64,000 nucleotides of DNA from SVEL01 sp045123575 (GTDB taxonomy: Bacteria > Bacillota > Clostridia > Lachnospirales > Lachnospiraceae): contig JBGVKG010000036.1 of NCBI GenBank assembly GCA_045123575.1, positions 1 to 64,000 of the forward strand, given 5' to 3'. How positions within the stretch are numbered: position 1 is the first letter of the stretch; every line of letters starts with the position of its first letter. The notes under the pieces were generated by a model. The model made no database searches and was not told the origin of the DNA. It saw only the letters and a list, made by a program, of their open reading frames with translations. Below, one piece after another: positions 41,364-50,169 of the stretch. The position numbers and the translations under genes were made by a program.

Positions 41364-41999
41364 TTACTTGCCAGACTTAACAGTTTCCTTAATTGTAACC
41401 AAAGCCTTCTTTGGTCCTGGAACTGCGCCCTTAACAAGAATTAAGTTGTTTTCTGCATCAATCTTTACTACCTCAAGATTCTGTACAGTGATCTTCTTAG
41501 CACCCATGTGACCAGGCATACCCTTGCCCTTGAATACACGGCTTGGAGAAGAACAAGCACCGTTTGAACCCTGATGACGGTGGAACTTAGAACCGTGAGC
41601 CATTGGTCCTCTTGACTGACCAAGTCTCTTGATTGCGCCCTGGAATCCCTTACCCTTTGCTATAGCAGTTGCGTCTACCTTGTCGCCTGCTGCAAAGATG
41701 TCAGCCTTGATTTCATCCTTAACTGAGTATTCCTCGGCATTTTCAAATCTAAACTCTCTTACAAATCTCTTGTAAGAAACTCCTGCCTTATCAAAATGTC
41801 CCTTTACTGGCTTATTTACTAACTTCTCTCTGATGTCAGCAAAGCCAACCTGTACTGCACTGTAACCGTCGTTCTCTACAGTCTTAACCTGTGTTACTAC
41901 ACAAGGACCAGCCTGAAGTACAGTAACTGGTGTTAACACGCCATCTTCGTTGAAGATCTGTGTCATTCCGACCTTAGTCGCTAAAATTGCCTTCTTCAT
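41364..41999 (-). CDS. rplC: 50S ribosomal protein L3
   Basis: 211 residues. MKKAILATKVGMTQIFNEDGVLTPVTVLQAGPCVVTQVKT, and the peptidyl-transferase-centre extension RGPMAHGSKFHRHQGSNGACSSPSRVFKGKGMPGHMGAKKITVQNL. The gap to rpsJ upstream is 206 bp and carries two hairpins. Confidence 0.99.
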   Translation of the reverse strand: MKKAILATKVGMTQIFNEDGVLTPVTVLQAGPCVVTQVKTVENDGYSAVQVGFADIREKLVNKPVKGHFDKAGVSYKRFVREFRFENAEEYSVKDEIKADIFAAGDKVDATAIAKGKGFQGAIKRLGQSRGPMAHGSKFHRHQGSNGACSSPSRVFKGKGMPGHMGAKKITVQNLEVVKIDAENNLILVKGAVPGPKKALVTIKETVKSGK

Positions 42000-42022
42000 T
42001 GTTTTACCTCCTGTTGTGCCTT

Positions 42023-42079
42023 GTTGCTATGCAACCTTGGCTTGTCTACAGCGGTTTTCAACCGGTTTCCGGTGAAAAC
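42023..42079 (-). other. Two hairpins in the rpsJ-rplC gap
   Basis: GTTGC-TAT-GCAAC (42023-42035) and GTTTTC-A-ACCGG-TTT-CCGGT-GAAAAC (42054-42079). Neither is followed by a T-run on the minus strand. The second resembles the rpsL-rpsG gap hairpin at 57361-57384. Confidence 0.6.
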
Positions 42080-42205
42080 ATCCTAGAACAGTCTAATATA
42101 CGTGGAACACTAAATTGTAAATCAAAATGTTGATTCCATATGGGAGTGTTGCTTTTATATCTAAACCCTTCAGGATTATTTGCTAAAAATTTGAACTCGG
42201 ATGAA

Positions 42206-42523
42206 TTACTTTGTCTTCATCTTGATATCGATATATACACCAGCTGGCATCTCTAATCTAGATAATGCATCTACAACCTTCTGTGATGGTGTAATGATGT
42301 CGATAAGTCTCTTATGAGTTCTCTGCTCGAACTGCTCTCTAGAGTCCTTGTACTTGTGTACCGCTCTAAGAATTGTTACTACTTCCTTCTTTGTTGGAAG
42401 TGGAACAGGTCCGCTAACCTTTGCGCCTGCCTTCTTTACAGTTTCGATGATTTTTGAAGCTGACTGATCGATTAACTGATGATCGTAAGCCTTCAATGTG
42501 ATTCTCATGACTTGACTTGCCAT
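42206..42523 (-). CDS. rpsJ: 30S ribosomal protein S10
   Basis: 105 residues: QVMRITLKAYDHQLIDQSASKIIETVKKAGAKVSGPVPLPTKKEVVTILRAVHKYKDSREQFEQRTHKRLIDII. First gene of the supercluster; also NusE in antitermination. AGGAGG lies 11 nt before the ATG, downstream of a structured leader of about 245 nt. Confidence 0.99.
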   Translation of the reverse strand: MASQVMRITLKAYDHQLIDQSASKIIETVKKAGAKVSGPVPLPTKKEVVTILRAVHKYKDSREQFEQRTHKRLIDIITPSQKVVDALSRLEMPAGVYIDIKMKTK

Positions 42524-42769
42524 AAAAAAAGTCGCCTCCTTTTCGCACTTTTTGATTTAAGTACGACAAGCGGTGACTGTACACTCTTCCGTGTGTGTCG
42601 TGAATTTGCAACTCGATATTCCACACGTTGTTTCCGTAATTTTACGGACTGTATTTTGTACAGTGACTTGTCGCCAGTTTCCTAACTTGACATTCGCTCC
42701 ACGGAAAACCCGCTAAAATCATTAGCGGCAACCTCTCGCTTCGACGCTATCAATGTCACAGCATTTGTT
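42524..42769 (-). promoter_or_regulatory. Structured S10-operon leader
   Basis: About 245 nt of untranslated leader. Long-range stem: GACAAG (42565-42570) with CTTGTC (42667-42672), and ACTGTACA (42576-42583) with TGTACAGT (42657-42664), enclosing CCGTAATTTTACGG and a CGTGTG/CACACG pairing. A second domain closer to the promoter has TGACATT/AATGTCA enclosing CCGCTAA-TGATT-TTAGCGG followed by GTTTTCC, which looks attenuator-like. Such folds suggest autoregulation; the ligand is not known. Confidence 0.6.
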
Positions 42770-42798
42770 AGTGTACAACATTATTTTTCATTATGCAA
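42770..42798 (-). promoter_or_regulatory. S10-operon promoter
   Basis: Minus strand TTGCAT (42798-42793), 17 bp, TACACT (42775-42770), with a long A/T-tract region (42796-42840) upstream that could serve as an UP element. Confidence 0.5.
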
Positions 42799-42987
42799 GC
42801 GTTTTTTGAAATTTTTTTATTTTTTTTGAGACTTTTTTCCTAACAGACTTTTATAATAAAATTTATATTCATTACCTCTTTCATCCATATATAATGTCCA
42901 CCTTTCACTATATAATCCTTCAACTATTTTTGTTCTATATTAATAGAAGAAACGCCTTACATAACCTTATCACAATTTTATTCTATT

Positions 42988-43059
42988 AATATAGTAGAAA
43001 CACGTACGAACAATATGGTAGAAACACGATTGACATACATCTTTATCTACAGTTATAAT
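42988..43059 (+). promoter_or_regulatory. Promoter with two upstream 17-bp direct repeats
   Basis: AATATRGTAGAAACACG occurs at 42988-43004 and 43012-43028 (period 24, one mismatch), followed directly by TTGACA (43030-43035), 18 bp and TATAAT (43054-43059). A weaker third match (ATAGAAGAAACGC) lies at about 42942. The repeats end 1 bp from the -35, a position suited to an activator or response regulator. It drives the zinc-ribbon/methyltransferase pair. Confidence 0.7.
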
Positions 43060-43133
43060 CTATATGTGTAATAATAGATAACATAATACATTTGTTATAC
43101 ATATAAACTAAAATAATAAGAAAGGATTTAATT

Positions 43134-43850
43134 ATGTACTGTATTCATTGTGGAAATGCGCTTCCAGACAACGCTAACTTTTGTCAGCATTGTGGAACAG
43201 CATTACATATTCCCCAAGAAACACATCCTTTATTAAAGGATTTTAACCCTTCAACACATGTTATACAGAAGCCTAAGCGCAGCAAAAAGCCTTTTGTCAT
43301 ATCAGGAATTTGCGTACTCGTTCTATTGATAATATTATCACCATTTATTATAGGCGCTATTGCAGATCTTTTTACACCGAAGACCAACAATTATTACACG
43401 GCAGAAGACGTTGCTGAAGCCTGTATAAAATCAATTATTAAAAATGATACAGAAACCTTCTCAATTGCTATATATCCCCCTATACTTAATGAGTATAAGG
43501 CGGCACATGACTATAATAATTCTGATGTACTAAAAGCAATGAGAAATAACCTATCAGAAATAATTAACCTATCTACGTTAAAATATCGTTCTTTTGACGT
43601 AACATATATAAGCTTTTGGTACGATGACACTGACAAAGACGCCTTTAACAAAGAACTGGCTGAACTAAATGATGAATACAAAGATTCTGATGGATATATT
43701 CGAATCACTAGCGGTGCCGACTTAGAAGGCACTGTAAGATTCGAAAATAAGTATGGCGAATATTTCACTCTAGGTTGGTACGCCGATGTAGTATGTGCTG
43801 ATGGACATTACTATATCTTAGACTTTGAGTTTGAACTTTTTAATAACTAA
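43134..43850 (+). CDS. Zinc-ribbon single-pass membrane protein of unknown function
   Basis: 238 residues. Residues 1-24 form a zinc ribbon (CIHCGNALPDNANFCQHCG, two CxxC knuckles), followed by a basic linker, one membrane segment at about 55-75 and an extracytoplasmic domain of about 160 residues with alternating hydrophobic strands ending in DGHYYILDFEFELFNN. The outer domain resembles the NTF2-like or DUF-type folds found behind zinc ribbons in Lachnospiraceae; I do not recognise a specific family. It has its own promoter with repeat operators and sits 20 bp before the methyltransferase gene. Confidence 0.8.
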   Translation: MYCIHCGNALPDNANFCQHCGTALHIPQETHPLLKDFNPSTHVIQKPKRSKKPFVISGICVLVLLIILSPFIIGAIADLFTPKTNNYYTAEDVAEACIKSIIKNDTETFSIAIYPPILNEYKAAHDYNNSDVLKAMRNNLSEIINLSTLKYRSFDVTYISFWYDDTDKDAFNKELAELNDEYKDSDGYIRITSGADLEGTVRFENKYGEYFTLGWYADVVCADGHYYILDFEFELFNN

Positions 43851-43870
43851 TATATAAGGAAGAAAAAATT

Positions 43871-44731
43871 ATGTGGATTGCAGAAAATTGGAAAGATTAT
43901 GAAGTAATAGATTGCTCTGGCGGCGAAAAGTTAGAGCGTTGGGGTGACTACATGCTAGTTCGTCCAGACCCTCAGGTTATATGGAACACTGAGAAGGATA
44001 AAAAACAGTGGCGTAATATTAACGGTCACTATCATCGTAGTGCAAAGGGCGGAGGTGAATGGGAGTTCTTCGACTTGCCTGAGCAGTGGAGCATTAAATA
44101 TAAATCACTTACATTTAATTTAAAACCATTTAGTTTTAAACACACTGGATTATTCCCTGAGCAGGCTACTAACTGGGACTGGTTTTCAGAAAAGATTAAA
44201 AAAGCTGGCAGACCAGTTAAGGTTCTTAACCTTTTTGCATATACAGGTGGTGCAACATTAGCCGCTGCCGCAGCAGGTGCCCAGGTTACTCATGTAGACG
44301 CCTCTAAGGGTATGGTTGGATGGGCAAAAGAAAATGCTGCTTCTTCTGGATTGGCAGACGCACCTATCCGCTGGTTAGTTGATGATTGCGTTAAATTTGT
44401 AGAACGTGAGATTCGTCGTGGAAATAAATATGACGGCATCATTATGGATCCTCCTTCATACGGTCGTGGTCCAAAGGGCGAGATATGGAAGATAGAAGAA
44501 TCTATCCATCACTTCGTACAGTTATGTGCGTCACTTTTATCGGATGACCCTCTCTTCTTCCTCATAAACTCATATACTACAGGACTTGCACCAGCAGTTC
44601 TCACATATATGATATCAACTGAGGTAGCAAAGACACACGGTGGCCAAGTAGAGGCACAGGAAATCGGACTCCCTGTTAAGAATACCGGTTTAGTCCTTCC
44701 TTGCGGTGCCTCAGGCAGATGGAGTAAATAA
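43871..44731 (+). CDS. Class I SAM-dependent methyltransferase (RlmI/RlmK-like)
   Basis: 286 residues. The SAM-binding motif VLNLFAYTGGATLAAAAAGAQVTHVDASKG and motif IV DPPSYGRGPKGE belong to the RlmI/RlmKL type that methylate 23S rRNA; the N-terminal PUA domain of RlmI is missing and replaced by about 110 residues beginning MWIAENWKDYEVIDCSGGEKLERWGDYMLVRPDPQV. An rRNA target is inferred. AAGGAA precedes the ATG. It is followed by a row of small perfect hairpins. Confidence 0.88.
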   Translation: MWIAENWKDYEVIDCSGGEKLERWGDYMLVRPDPQVIWNTEKDKKQWRNINGHYHRSAKGGGEWEFFDLPEQWSIKYKSLTFNLKPFSFKHTGLFPEQATNWDWFSEKIKKAGRPVKVLNLFAYTGGATLAAAAAGAQVTHVDASKGMVGWAKENAASSGLADAPIRWLVDDCVKFVEREIRRGNKYDGIIMDPPSYGRGPKGEIWKIEESIHHFVQLCASLLSDDPLFFLINSYTTGLAPAVLTYMISTEVAKTHGGQVEAQEIGLPVKNTGLVLPCGASGRWSK

Positions 44732-44748
44732 ATAGCTAAAATAAGAAA

Positions 44749-44829
44749 GAATCTCGCTTGCGAGATTCTCCGCCTGCGGCGGGTTGCTTTAGCAACATCT
44801 ACATCTCCGCCGCAGTGCGATCCTTAGCG
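44749..44829 (+). terminator. Row of consecutive hairpins after the methyltransferase gene
   Basis: GAATCTCGC-TT-GCGAGATTC (44749-44768), CCGCC-TGC-GGCGG (44770-44782), GTTGC-TTTA-GCAAC (44783-44796), then CTCCGC...GCGGAG (about 44805-44832). The first three abut with one or no base between them. After the last comes CGTATTTTTAATAT, so the row probably ends transcription on the plus strand; the AT-rich side toward the GNAT-HAD gene could also serve as terminator for it. Confidence 0.7.
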
Positions 44830-44851
44830 GAGCGTATTTTTAATATACCAT

Positions 44852-45985
44852 TTAATTTATAATTATCTTTGTACCTGTAATCCTACACAACTCCTTCAAT
44901 GCCTGTTCTATATTCACAAAAACAATTCCACTCATACCGCATTTTATAGCAACATCTATGTTGTCTGCTCTATCGTCTAAAAACAAACATTCTCCCGGAA
45001 CCAAGTCATATCTACTATATAATAATTCATATATTTCTGGCTCCGGCTTAATCATCCCTACTTCATGAGATATCACCATTCCATCCACTTCATCAAAGAA
45101 CTTCATATTATCTTTTGCATACTCAAATGGTGTCCTTCCATAGTTCGACAATATATATACATCGAAGTCTTTCGACTTCAACTCCTTTATAAGCGGTACC
45201 GCATACTCATATTCTTTAACGCAGGTTCCTATGTTCGCCATATAATGTTTAAGCTCATTTTCTATTCCAGGTTCCAATTCCAAGCTCTTTCTTATGAATT
45301 CCTCATCATCCATACCTCTATCGTGCCAATTCCAATGTGGTATATTGCCAAGGGTTACGTTGATAAGCATAGTTTCCTTTTCCTGTCCGATATTCATATC
45401 CTTTATAAACTTTCGCCAATCAAACTCCAGTAATACTTGTCCTACATCAAACACAACATTTCTTATGATAATCTTATGGTATGCTAATCGTTCACTATCA
45501 TTCTCAACATATACCTTGCCACATCTTCTAAAGTCACACTTCTCCAAAAATCTTTGCATAGGTATATTGTCTTTATGAGTATCCATACGTAAGTCATATA
45601 TACCTACTTCTCTACATCTATTCACCGCATAAGATATACATTGTCCAGCCAACCCTTTATTATGAGCTAACACTCCGACTGCTATTCTATGAACTACCGC
45701 ATATGGTCTGTTATTGCGCCACTGTCCTTCCTCTATAATGTCATAAGAGACATCCCTCTCAATGGCAAAATAAAATACGCCTTGAATACTTCTTCCCCCA
45801 TCAGAATTAATATCCTCTACAACATAACATTTCCCTTTAGATATATCATCTTCTATCAGAGACTTTGGCGGATAATTTTTTCCCCATTGTTCTGCATTAC
45901 CATTTTGAGCCATATATTCTCTAGCCTCTGCATATACATCTAGCACTCTATCTATATCTTCCATAATCGCAACTCGTATATTCAT
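44852..45985 (-). CDS. GNAT acetyltransferase fused to a HAD hydrolase
   Basis: 377 residues. Residues 1 to about 175 are a GNAT domain (VVHRIAVGVLAHNKGLAGQCISYAV with the acetyl-CoA loop; IYDLRMDTHKDNIPMQRFLEKCDFRRCG). Residues about 176-377 are a HAD-IA hydrolase: motif I NVVFDVGQVLLEFDW (DxG form), motif II ILSNYG, motif III K in MIKPEPEIYELL, motif IV FLDDRADNI. Both parts look functional. ATG 45985 is preferred (AGAGGATA upstream; MNIRVAIMEDIDRV fits GNAT starts) over ATG 46006. It follows lgt by 37 bp. Substrates are unknown. Confidence 0.87.
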   Translation of the reverse strand: MNIRVAIMEDIDRVLDVYAEAREYMAQNGNAEQWGKNYPPKSLIEDDISKGKCYVVEDINSDGGRSIQGVFYFAIERDVSYDIIEEGQWRNNRPYAVVHRIAVGVLAHNKGLAGQCISYAVNRCREVGIYDLRMDTHKDNIPMQRFLEKCDFRRCGKVYVENDSERLAYHKIIIRNVVFDVGQVLLEFDWRKFIKDMNIGQEKETMLINVTLGNIPHWNWHDRGMDDEEFIRKSLELEPGIENELKHYMANIGTCVKEYEYAVPLIKELKSKDFDVYILSNYGRTPFEYAKDNMKFFDEVDGMVISHEVGMIKPEPEIYELLYSRYDLVPGECLFLDDRADNIDVAIKCGMSGIVFVNIEQALKELCRITGTKIIIN

Positions 45986-46022
45986 ATATCTATCCTCTAG
46001 TTTCATACCTTTCTATTTATTT

Positions 46023-46838
46023 CTACGCTTTTCTATCTACTTTTAATCTACGACCAAACAATATCCACAATCCTATAGGCAATACTACTATACTTATTAT
46101 CTGTGATGTAGATAACACCCAGATACCACCTCTTTCCATATCTCCTCTAAGAAACTCTAATATAAATCTTATTATGGCATAATATATAAGATAAAATCCA
46201 AACAATGGCTTACTATTTTCCTTGTCTCCAACTTGCATAGTCTTCCATTTTTTTATCCTTCTTCGTCTAACTATCTCCAAAACTACCGCTATAATAATAT
46301 TAAATATCGCCTCTACAAGCTGTACCGGAAATCTACATACATTATCTATAGTACAACAAACCGCCAACATACCATTATATTCTATGCCATAACAGCACCC
46401 TGCCATAAAACATCCTATACGACCAAATCCATGCACTAGCGGTACAAGCGGCGCATATATCTCCATATAAGGTCTATACACCAAAAAAGCCTTTTTTGTA
46501 TAGATATAAGCTCCTATTGCTGCACCTATCAATCCGCCATAATACACCATGCCACCAAAGAGATAGTCTATTACCTCCATCGGTGCATATACCCACATCT
46601 CTTCAAACCTGTCCATCTCTGTAAATACATAAGGAATTTTCGTCGCAAAATAAAGAAGCTTAGCACCCAGCACAAGCCCCACTAAGGCATATACTGATGT
46701 GCCTATCATATCCTTTTTACAATAACCATATTCATTTCCAATTCTGCAAGCATATATCGTCATCAACACATATCCAACACCAAAAATAATTATATATGTA
46801 GGCAACTCTATATCTCCTATACTAATATATGGATACAT
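46023..46838 (-). CDS. lgt: Prolipoprotein diacylglyceryl transferase family protein
   Basis: 271 residues, about seven membrane segments. The Lgt signature HGFGRIGCFMAGCCYG is present, with the catalytic arginine region and a C-terminal RFILEFLRGDMERGG matching the second conserved arginine region. Lgt adds diacylglycerol to the lipobox cysteine of prelipoproteins such as the binding-protein fusion at 16731-18251. It has its own promoter. The sequence between (CCTIDNVCRFPVQLVEA) is more divergent than in housekeeping Lgt, so a paralogue with a special role is possible. Confidence 0.88.
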   Translation of the reverse strand: MYPYISIGDIELPTYIIIFGVGYVLMTIYACRIGNEYGYCKKDMIGTSVYALVGLVLGAKLLYFATKIPYVFTEMDRFEEMWVYAPMEVIDYLFGGMVYYGGLIGAAIGAYIYTKKAFLVYRPYMEIYAPLVPLVHGFGRIGCFMAGCCYGIEYNGMLAVCCTIDNVCRFPVQLVEAIFNIIIAVVLEIVRRRRIKKWKTMQVGDKENSKPLFGFYLIYYAIIRFILEFLRGDMERGGIWVLSTSQIISIVVLPIGLWILFGRRLKVDRKA

Positions 46839-46864
46839 ATGTCATCATCTCTCCTATCAGGGTC

Positions 46865-46893
46865 ATTATAGCATTTGAAAATATGTTTAACAA
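46865..46893 (-). promoter_or_regulatory. lgt promoter
   Basis: Minus strand TTGTTA (46893-46888), 17 bp, TATAAT (46870-46865), about 27 bp upstream of the lgt ATG and just past the uxaC terminator. Confidence 0.6.
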
Positions 46894-46896
46894 TAA

Positions 46897-46955
46897 AAAT
46901 CTCCCTACTGCGCGCTATACATAATAATATGAATAGTATTACAGTAAGGAGATTT
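46897..46955 (-). terminator. Terminator of the uronate operon
   Basis: AAATCTCC-CTACTG (46897-46910) pairs with CAGTA-AGGAGATTT (46942-46955); on the minus strand it is followed by TTATTG after TTTTT. It lies 10 bp past the uxaC stop. Confidence 0.85.
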
Positions 46956-46964
46956 AATCATCTT

Positions 46965-48362
46965 TTAAAATCCAAAATATCTCTTGGCGTTATAATATGA
47001 TATTCCTTCTATTATCTTCTTTAAACTTTTTTCATCATCAGGATATTCGCCATTATCTACCCATCCGCCAATAAGCTCACAAGCAATTCTTCTAAAATAC
47101 TCATGTCTAGTATATGATAAAAAGCTTCTAGAATCTGTAAGCATACCTACAAAATTTCCTAACAATCCAAGATTAGCAAGCGATGTCATTTGCTCTAGCA
47201 TGCCAGTTTTATTATCATTAAACCACCATGCGCTACCCTGTTGTATCTTTCCTACAGCACTGCTGTCCTGGAAACAGCCTATAACCGTGCCAATGTAAGC
47301 ATTGTCAACAGGATTAAGAGAATACACTATTGTCTTTGGTAGACACTCCTCCTCTGCCAGTGCATTAAGAAACTTACCTAATTCTATAGCAGATGATTGA
47401 TTATTTATTGCATCTATTCCAGCATCTGGACCTAATTTCCCAAACACTTTTCTATTAAGGTCACGCTGCACACCATAATGAAGCTGCATTACCCAACCCT
47501 TCTTAGCATATATGCGTCCCATAGCAACCATAAATGAAGTTTTAAACTTTAGTTCGTCTAAACGAGTAACTTCTTCTCCTGACAATTTTTTCGCAAATAT
47601 AGCCTCTATCTCATCATCAGTAGCAGCCTCATACATAACGTATTCCAATCCGTGGTCTGATATAGTACAGCCATTATCATGGAAATAGTCAGCTCTATTT
47701 GATAATGCCTCAACAAGTGCCGAAAAACTATCAATCTTCTGTCCTGCTGCCATCGCCAACTTATCTAAATACTGAATATAATCCGCCTTTTCTATATTCA
47801 TTGCCTTATCTGGTCTCCACGCAGGAAGCACCTTCACTTCAAAGCCATCCTCTTTAATTTTCTGGTGCCACTCTAATGTATCTGCTGGGTCATCTGTTGT
47901 ACATACAACCTCTACATTAGACATTCTAATAATATTTCTTGCACTCATACTATCTGATAACAATTTTTCATTACACAGATTCCATACTTCCTCTGCACTT
48001 TCGCCGCACAGATGACCTTCATAACCAAAATACTTTTTAAGTTCTAGGTGGCTCCAATGATACAACGGATTACCTATGGCCATCTCCAATGTCTCTGCCC
48101 ATTTTTGGAACTTTTCCCTATCAGTTGCATCACCTGTAATATACTTTTCTTCTACGCCATTAGAACGCATCTGTCTCCATTTATAATGGTCACCACCAAG
48201 CCAGATTTCTGTTATATTTCTAAACTTCTTGTCCTCATATATTTCCTGCGGATTAATATGACAGTGATAATCTATTATCGGTAAGTTCTCTGCATATTGA
48301 TGATATAGTTTCTTCGCCACTTCTGAAGATAGCAAGAAATCTTCATCCATAAATCTCTTCAT
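46965..48362 (-). CDS. uxaC: Glucuronate (uronate) isomerase
   Basis: 465 residues. Isomerises D-glucuronate to D-fructuronate (and galacturonate to tagaturonate). MKRFMDEDFLLSSEVAKKLYHQYAENLPIIDYHCHINPQEI holds the metal-binding HCH of the amidohydrolase fold, and EVVCTTDDPADTLEWH and DSRSFLSYTRHEYFRRI are UxaC markers. Last gene of the operon, followed by a terminator. Confidence 0.97.
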   Translation of the reverse strand: MKRFMDEDFLLSSEVAKKLYHQYAENLPIIDYHCHINPQEIYEDKKFRNITEIWLGGDHYKWRQMRSNGVEEKYITGDATDREKFQKWAETLEMAIGNPLYHWSHLELKKYFGYEGHLCGESAEEVWNLCNEKLLSDSMSARNIIRMSNVEVVCTTDDPADTLEWHQKIKEDGFEVKVLPAWRPDKAMNIEKADYIQYLDKLAMAAGQKIDSFSALVEALSNRADYFHDNGCTISDHGLEYVMYEAATDDEIEAIFAKKLSGEEVTRLDELKFKTSFMVAMGRIYAKKGWVMQLHYGVQRDLNRKVFGKLGPDAGIDAINNQSSAIELGKFLNALAEEECLPKTIVYSLNPVDNAYIGTVIGCFQDSSAVGKIQQGSAWWFNDNKTGMLEQMTSLANLGLLGNFVGMLTDSRSFLSYTRHEYFRRIACELIGGWVDNGEYPDDEKSLKKIIEGISYYNAKRYFGF

Positions 48363-48377
48363 AGCTATTCCTCTTAA

Positions 48378-49475
48378 TTATCTTTGTACTCTTGCTCCTG
48401 CTCCACCCATGATAGCTTCTACTTCCTTCTTGCTAGCCATAGTTGTATCGCCTGGTGTTGTCATCGCCAATGCTCCATGAGCTGCTCCATAATTTACAGC
48501 TACCTCTGCGTCACCTGTTGTCATAAGGCCATAGATAAGTCCTGATGCAAATGAATCTCCACCACCTACACGGTCCATTATCTCAAGACCTTTGTAATCC
48601 TTTGCCTTATATATCTCGCCGTCTGCCCAGCAGATAGCACTCCAGTCATTAACTGTAGCTGTCTTAACCTCACGAAGAGTTGTAGCTACTACCTTGAAGT
48701 TAGGATATGTCTTAGCAGCTTCATTGATCATCTTCTTGTAGCCATCTAAATTAAGCTCCTTAAGATTCTCATCATTACCTTCTATCTCAAAACCAAGGCA
48801 AGCTGTGAAATCTTCCTCATTTCCAATCATAACATCCACATACTTAGCTATCTCCTTATTAACCTCTTGAGCCTTAGCCTGTCCTCCGATAGCACTCCAC
48901 ATAGAAGGTCGATAATTCAAATCATAAGATACTATAGTTCCATACTTCTTCGCAGTCTTTATAGCTGCCAACACTGTCTCACATGACTGCTCTGACAATG
49001 CTGCATAGATACCTCCTGTATGCAACCAACGAACTCCTAGCGTTCCAAATATATACTCGAAATCAAAATCCTCTGGTGTCGCCTTAGATATAGCTGTATT
49101 CGCTCTATCCGAACATCCAACAGCACCTCTGATACCGAAACCTCTCTCTGTAAAGTTTATACCATTTCTACATATACGTCCGATACCATCAGTCTTCATC
49201 CATTTTATAAGAGATGTATCCACACCACCCTGAAGAATGAAGTCCTCCATAAGCATACCTACTTCATTATCTGCGAACGCAGTCATAACAGCAGTTTTTA
49301 GACCAAAGCATCTACGAAGTCCACGAACAACATTATATTCTCCGCCACCTTCCCACGCTCTAAACTGTCTAGCTGTACGTATTCTGCCCTCACCAGGATC
49401 AAGTCTAAGCATTACTTCTCCTAAGGATACTGCGTCAAATTTACATTCACTTGCTGGTCTTAAATTAAGTTCCAT
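48378..49475 (-). CDS. kdgK: 2-keto-3-deoxygluconate kinase, PfkB family
   Basis: 365 residues. PfkB-type sugar kinase: N-terminal GEVMLRLDPGEGRIRTARQFRAWEGGGEYNVVRGLRRC and the C-terminal DRVGGGDSFASGLIYGL with the catalytic aspartate and anion hole. In this setting it phosphorylates KDG to KDPG, the substrate of the neighbouring aldolase. Assignment to KDG rather than another sugar rests on the operon. Confidence 0.93.
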   Translation of the reverse strand: MELNLRPASECKFDAVSLGEVMLRLDPGEGRIRTARQFRAWEGGGEYNVVRGLRRCFGLKTAVMTAFADNEVGMLMEDFILQGGVDTSLIKWMKTDGIGRICRNGINFTERGFGIRGAVGCSDRANTAISKATPEDFDFEYIFGTLGVRWLHTGGIYAALSEQSCETVLAAIKTAKKYGTIVSYDLNYRPSMWSAIGGQAKAQEVNKEIAKYVDVMIGNEEDFTACLGFEIEGNDENLKELNLDGYKKMINEAAKTYPNFKVVATTLREVKTATVNDWSAICWADGEIYKAKDYKGLEIMDRVGGGDSFASGLIYGLMTTGDAEVAVNYGAAHGALAMTTPGDTTMASKKEVEAIMGGAGARVQR

Positions 49476-49480
49476 AAATA

Positions 49481-50119
49481 TTACCCCCTCACTTCCTTAA
49501 CTATTGCTGCTGCTTCTTTAGTCAACTCTACAATTTTTTCATAGTTACCTGCCTTGATTAAATCCCCCTTAACCATCCAGCTTCCACCACAAGCCAAGAT
49601 TCTATCATACGCAAGATACTCTTTTACATTATCTGCATTTATACCACCTGTAGGCATAAATTTCATACCTACATATGGCGCTGCCAATGCTTTAATCATC
49701 TTTAATCCACCAAGATTCTCTGCTGGGAAGAACTTAACCACATCTAAGTCAAACTCCAATGCAGCCTCTATATCACTAGGATTTGCTGTTCCTGGTGTAA
49801 CAGGTATACCTTTTTCCACGCAATACTTAACTACTCTTGGATTAAGACCAGGGCTTACTATAAACTTAGCACCTGCTGCCACAGCTCTGTCTACCTGTTC
49901 TGTTGTAAGCACTGTACCTGCACCAACTAACATATCTGGAAACTTCTCACTCATTATGCGGATAGACTCCTCTGCTGCCGCTGTACGGAATGTAACCTCA
50001 GCGCATGGCAAGCCACCTTCACACAATGCTTTGGCAAGTGGTTCTGCATCCTTTACATCATCTAATACAACTACCGGTACAATACCCACTTTTTCAATTT
50101 GTTTTAATACTTCGTTCAT
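49481..50119 (-). CDS. eda: KHG/KDPG aldolase
   Basis: 212 residues. Splits KDPG into pyruvate and glyceraldehyde 3-phosphate. EVTFRTAAAEESIRIM with the catalytic glutamate, GAGTVLTTEQ, and the Schiff-base lysine in LDVVKFFPAENLGG are all present. Separated from kdgK by only 5 bp, so translation is coupled. Confidence 0.96.
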   Translation of the reverse strand: MNEVLKQIEKVGIVPVVVLDDVKDAEPLAKALCEGGLPCAEVTFRTAAAEESIRIMSEKFPDMLVGAGTVLTTEQVDRAVAAGAKFIVSPGLNPRVVKYCVEKGIPVTPGTANPSDIEAALEFDLDVVKFFPAENLGGLKMIKALAAPYVGMKFMPTGGINADNVKEYLAYDRILACGGSWMVKGDLIKAGNYEKIVELTKEAAAIVKEVRG

Positions 50120-50169
50120 TCTATGACCTCACTTGTTTTTGTACTTATTAATCACAACCAATTACTTCT

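Noticed and set aside
42988..43028. Short CRISPR-like repeats GTAGAAACACG
   Set aside because: Two copies only, immediately before a promoter; position fits regulator sites.
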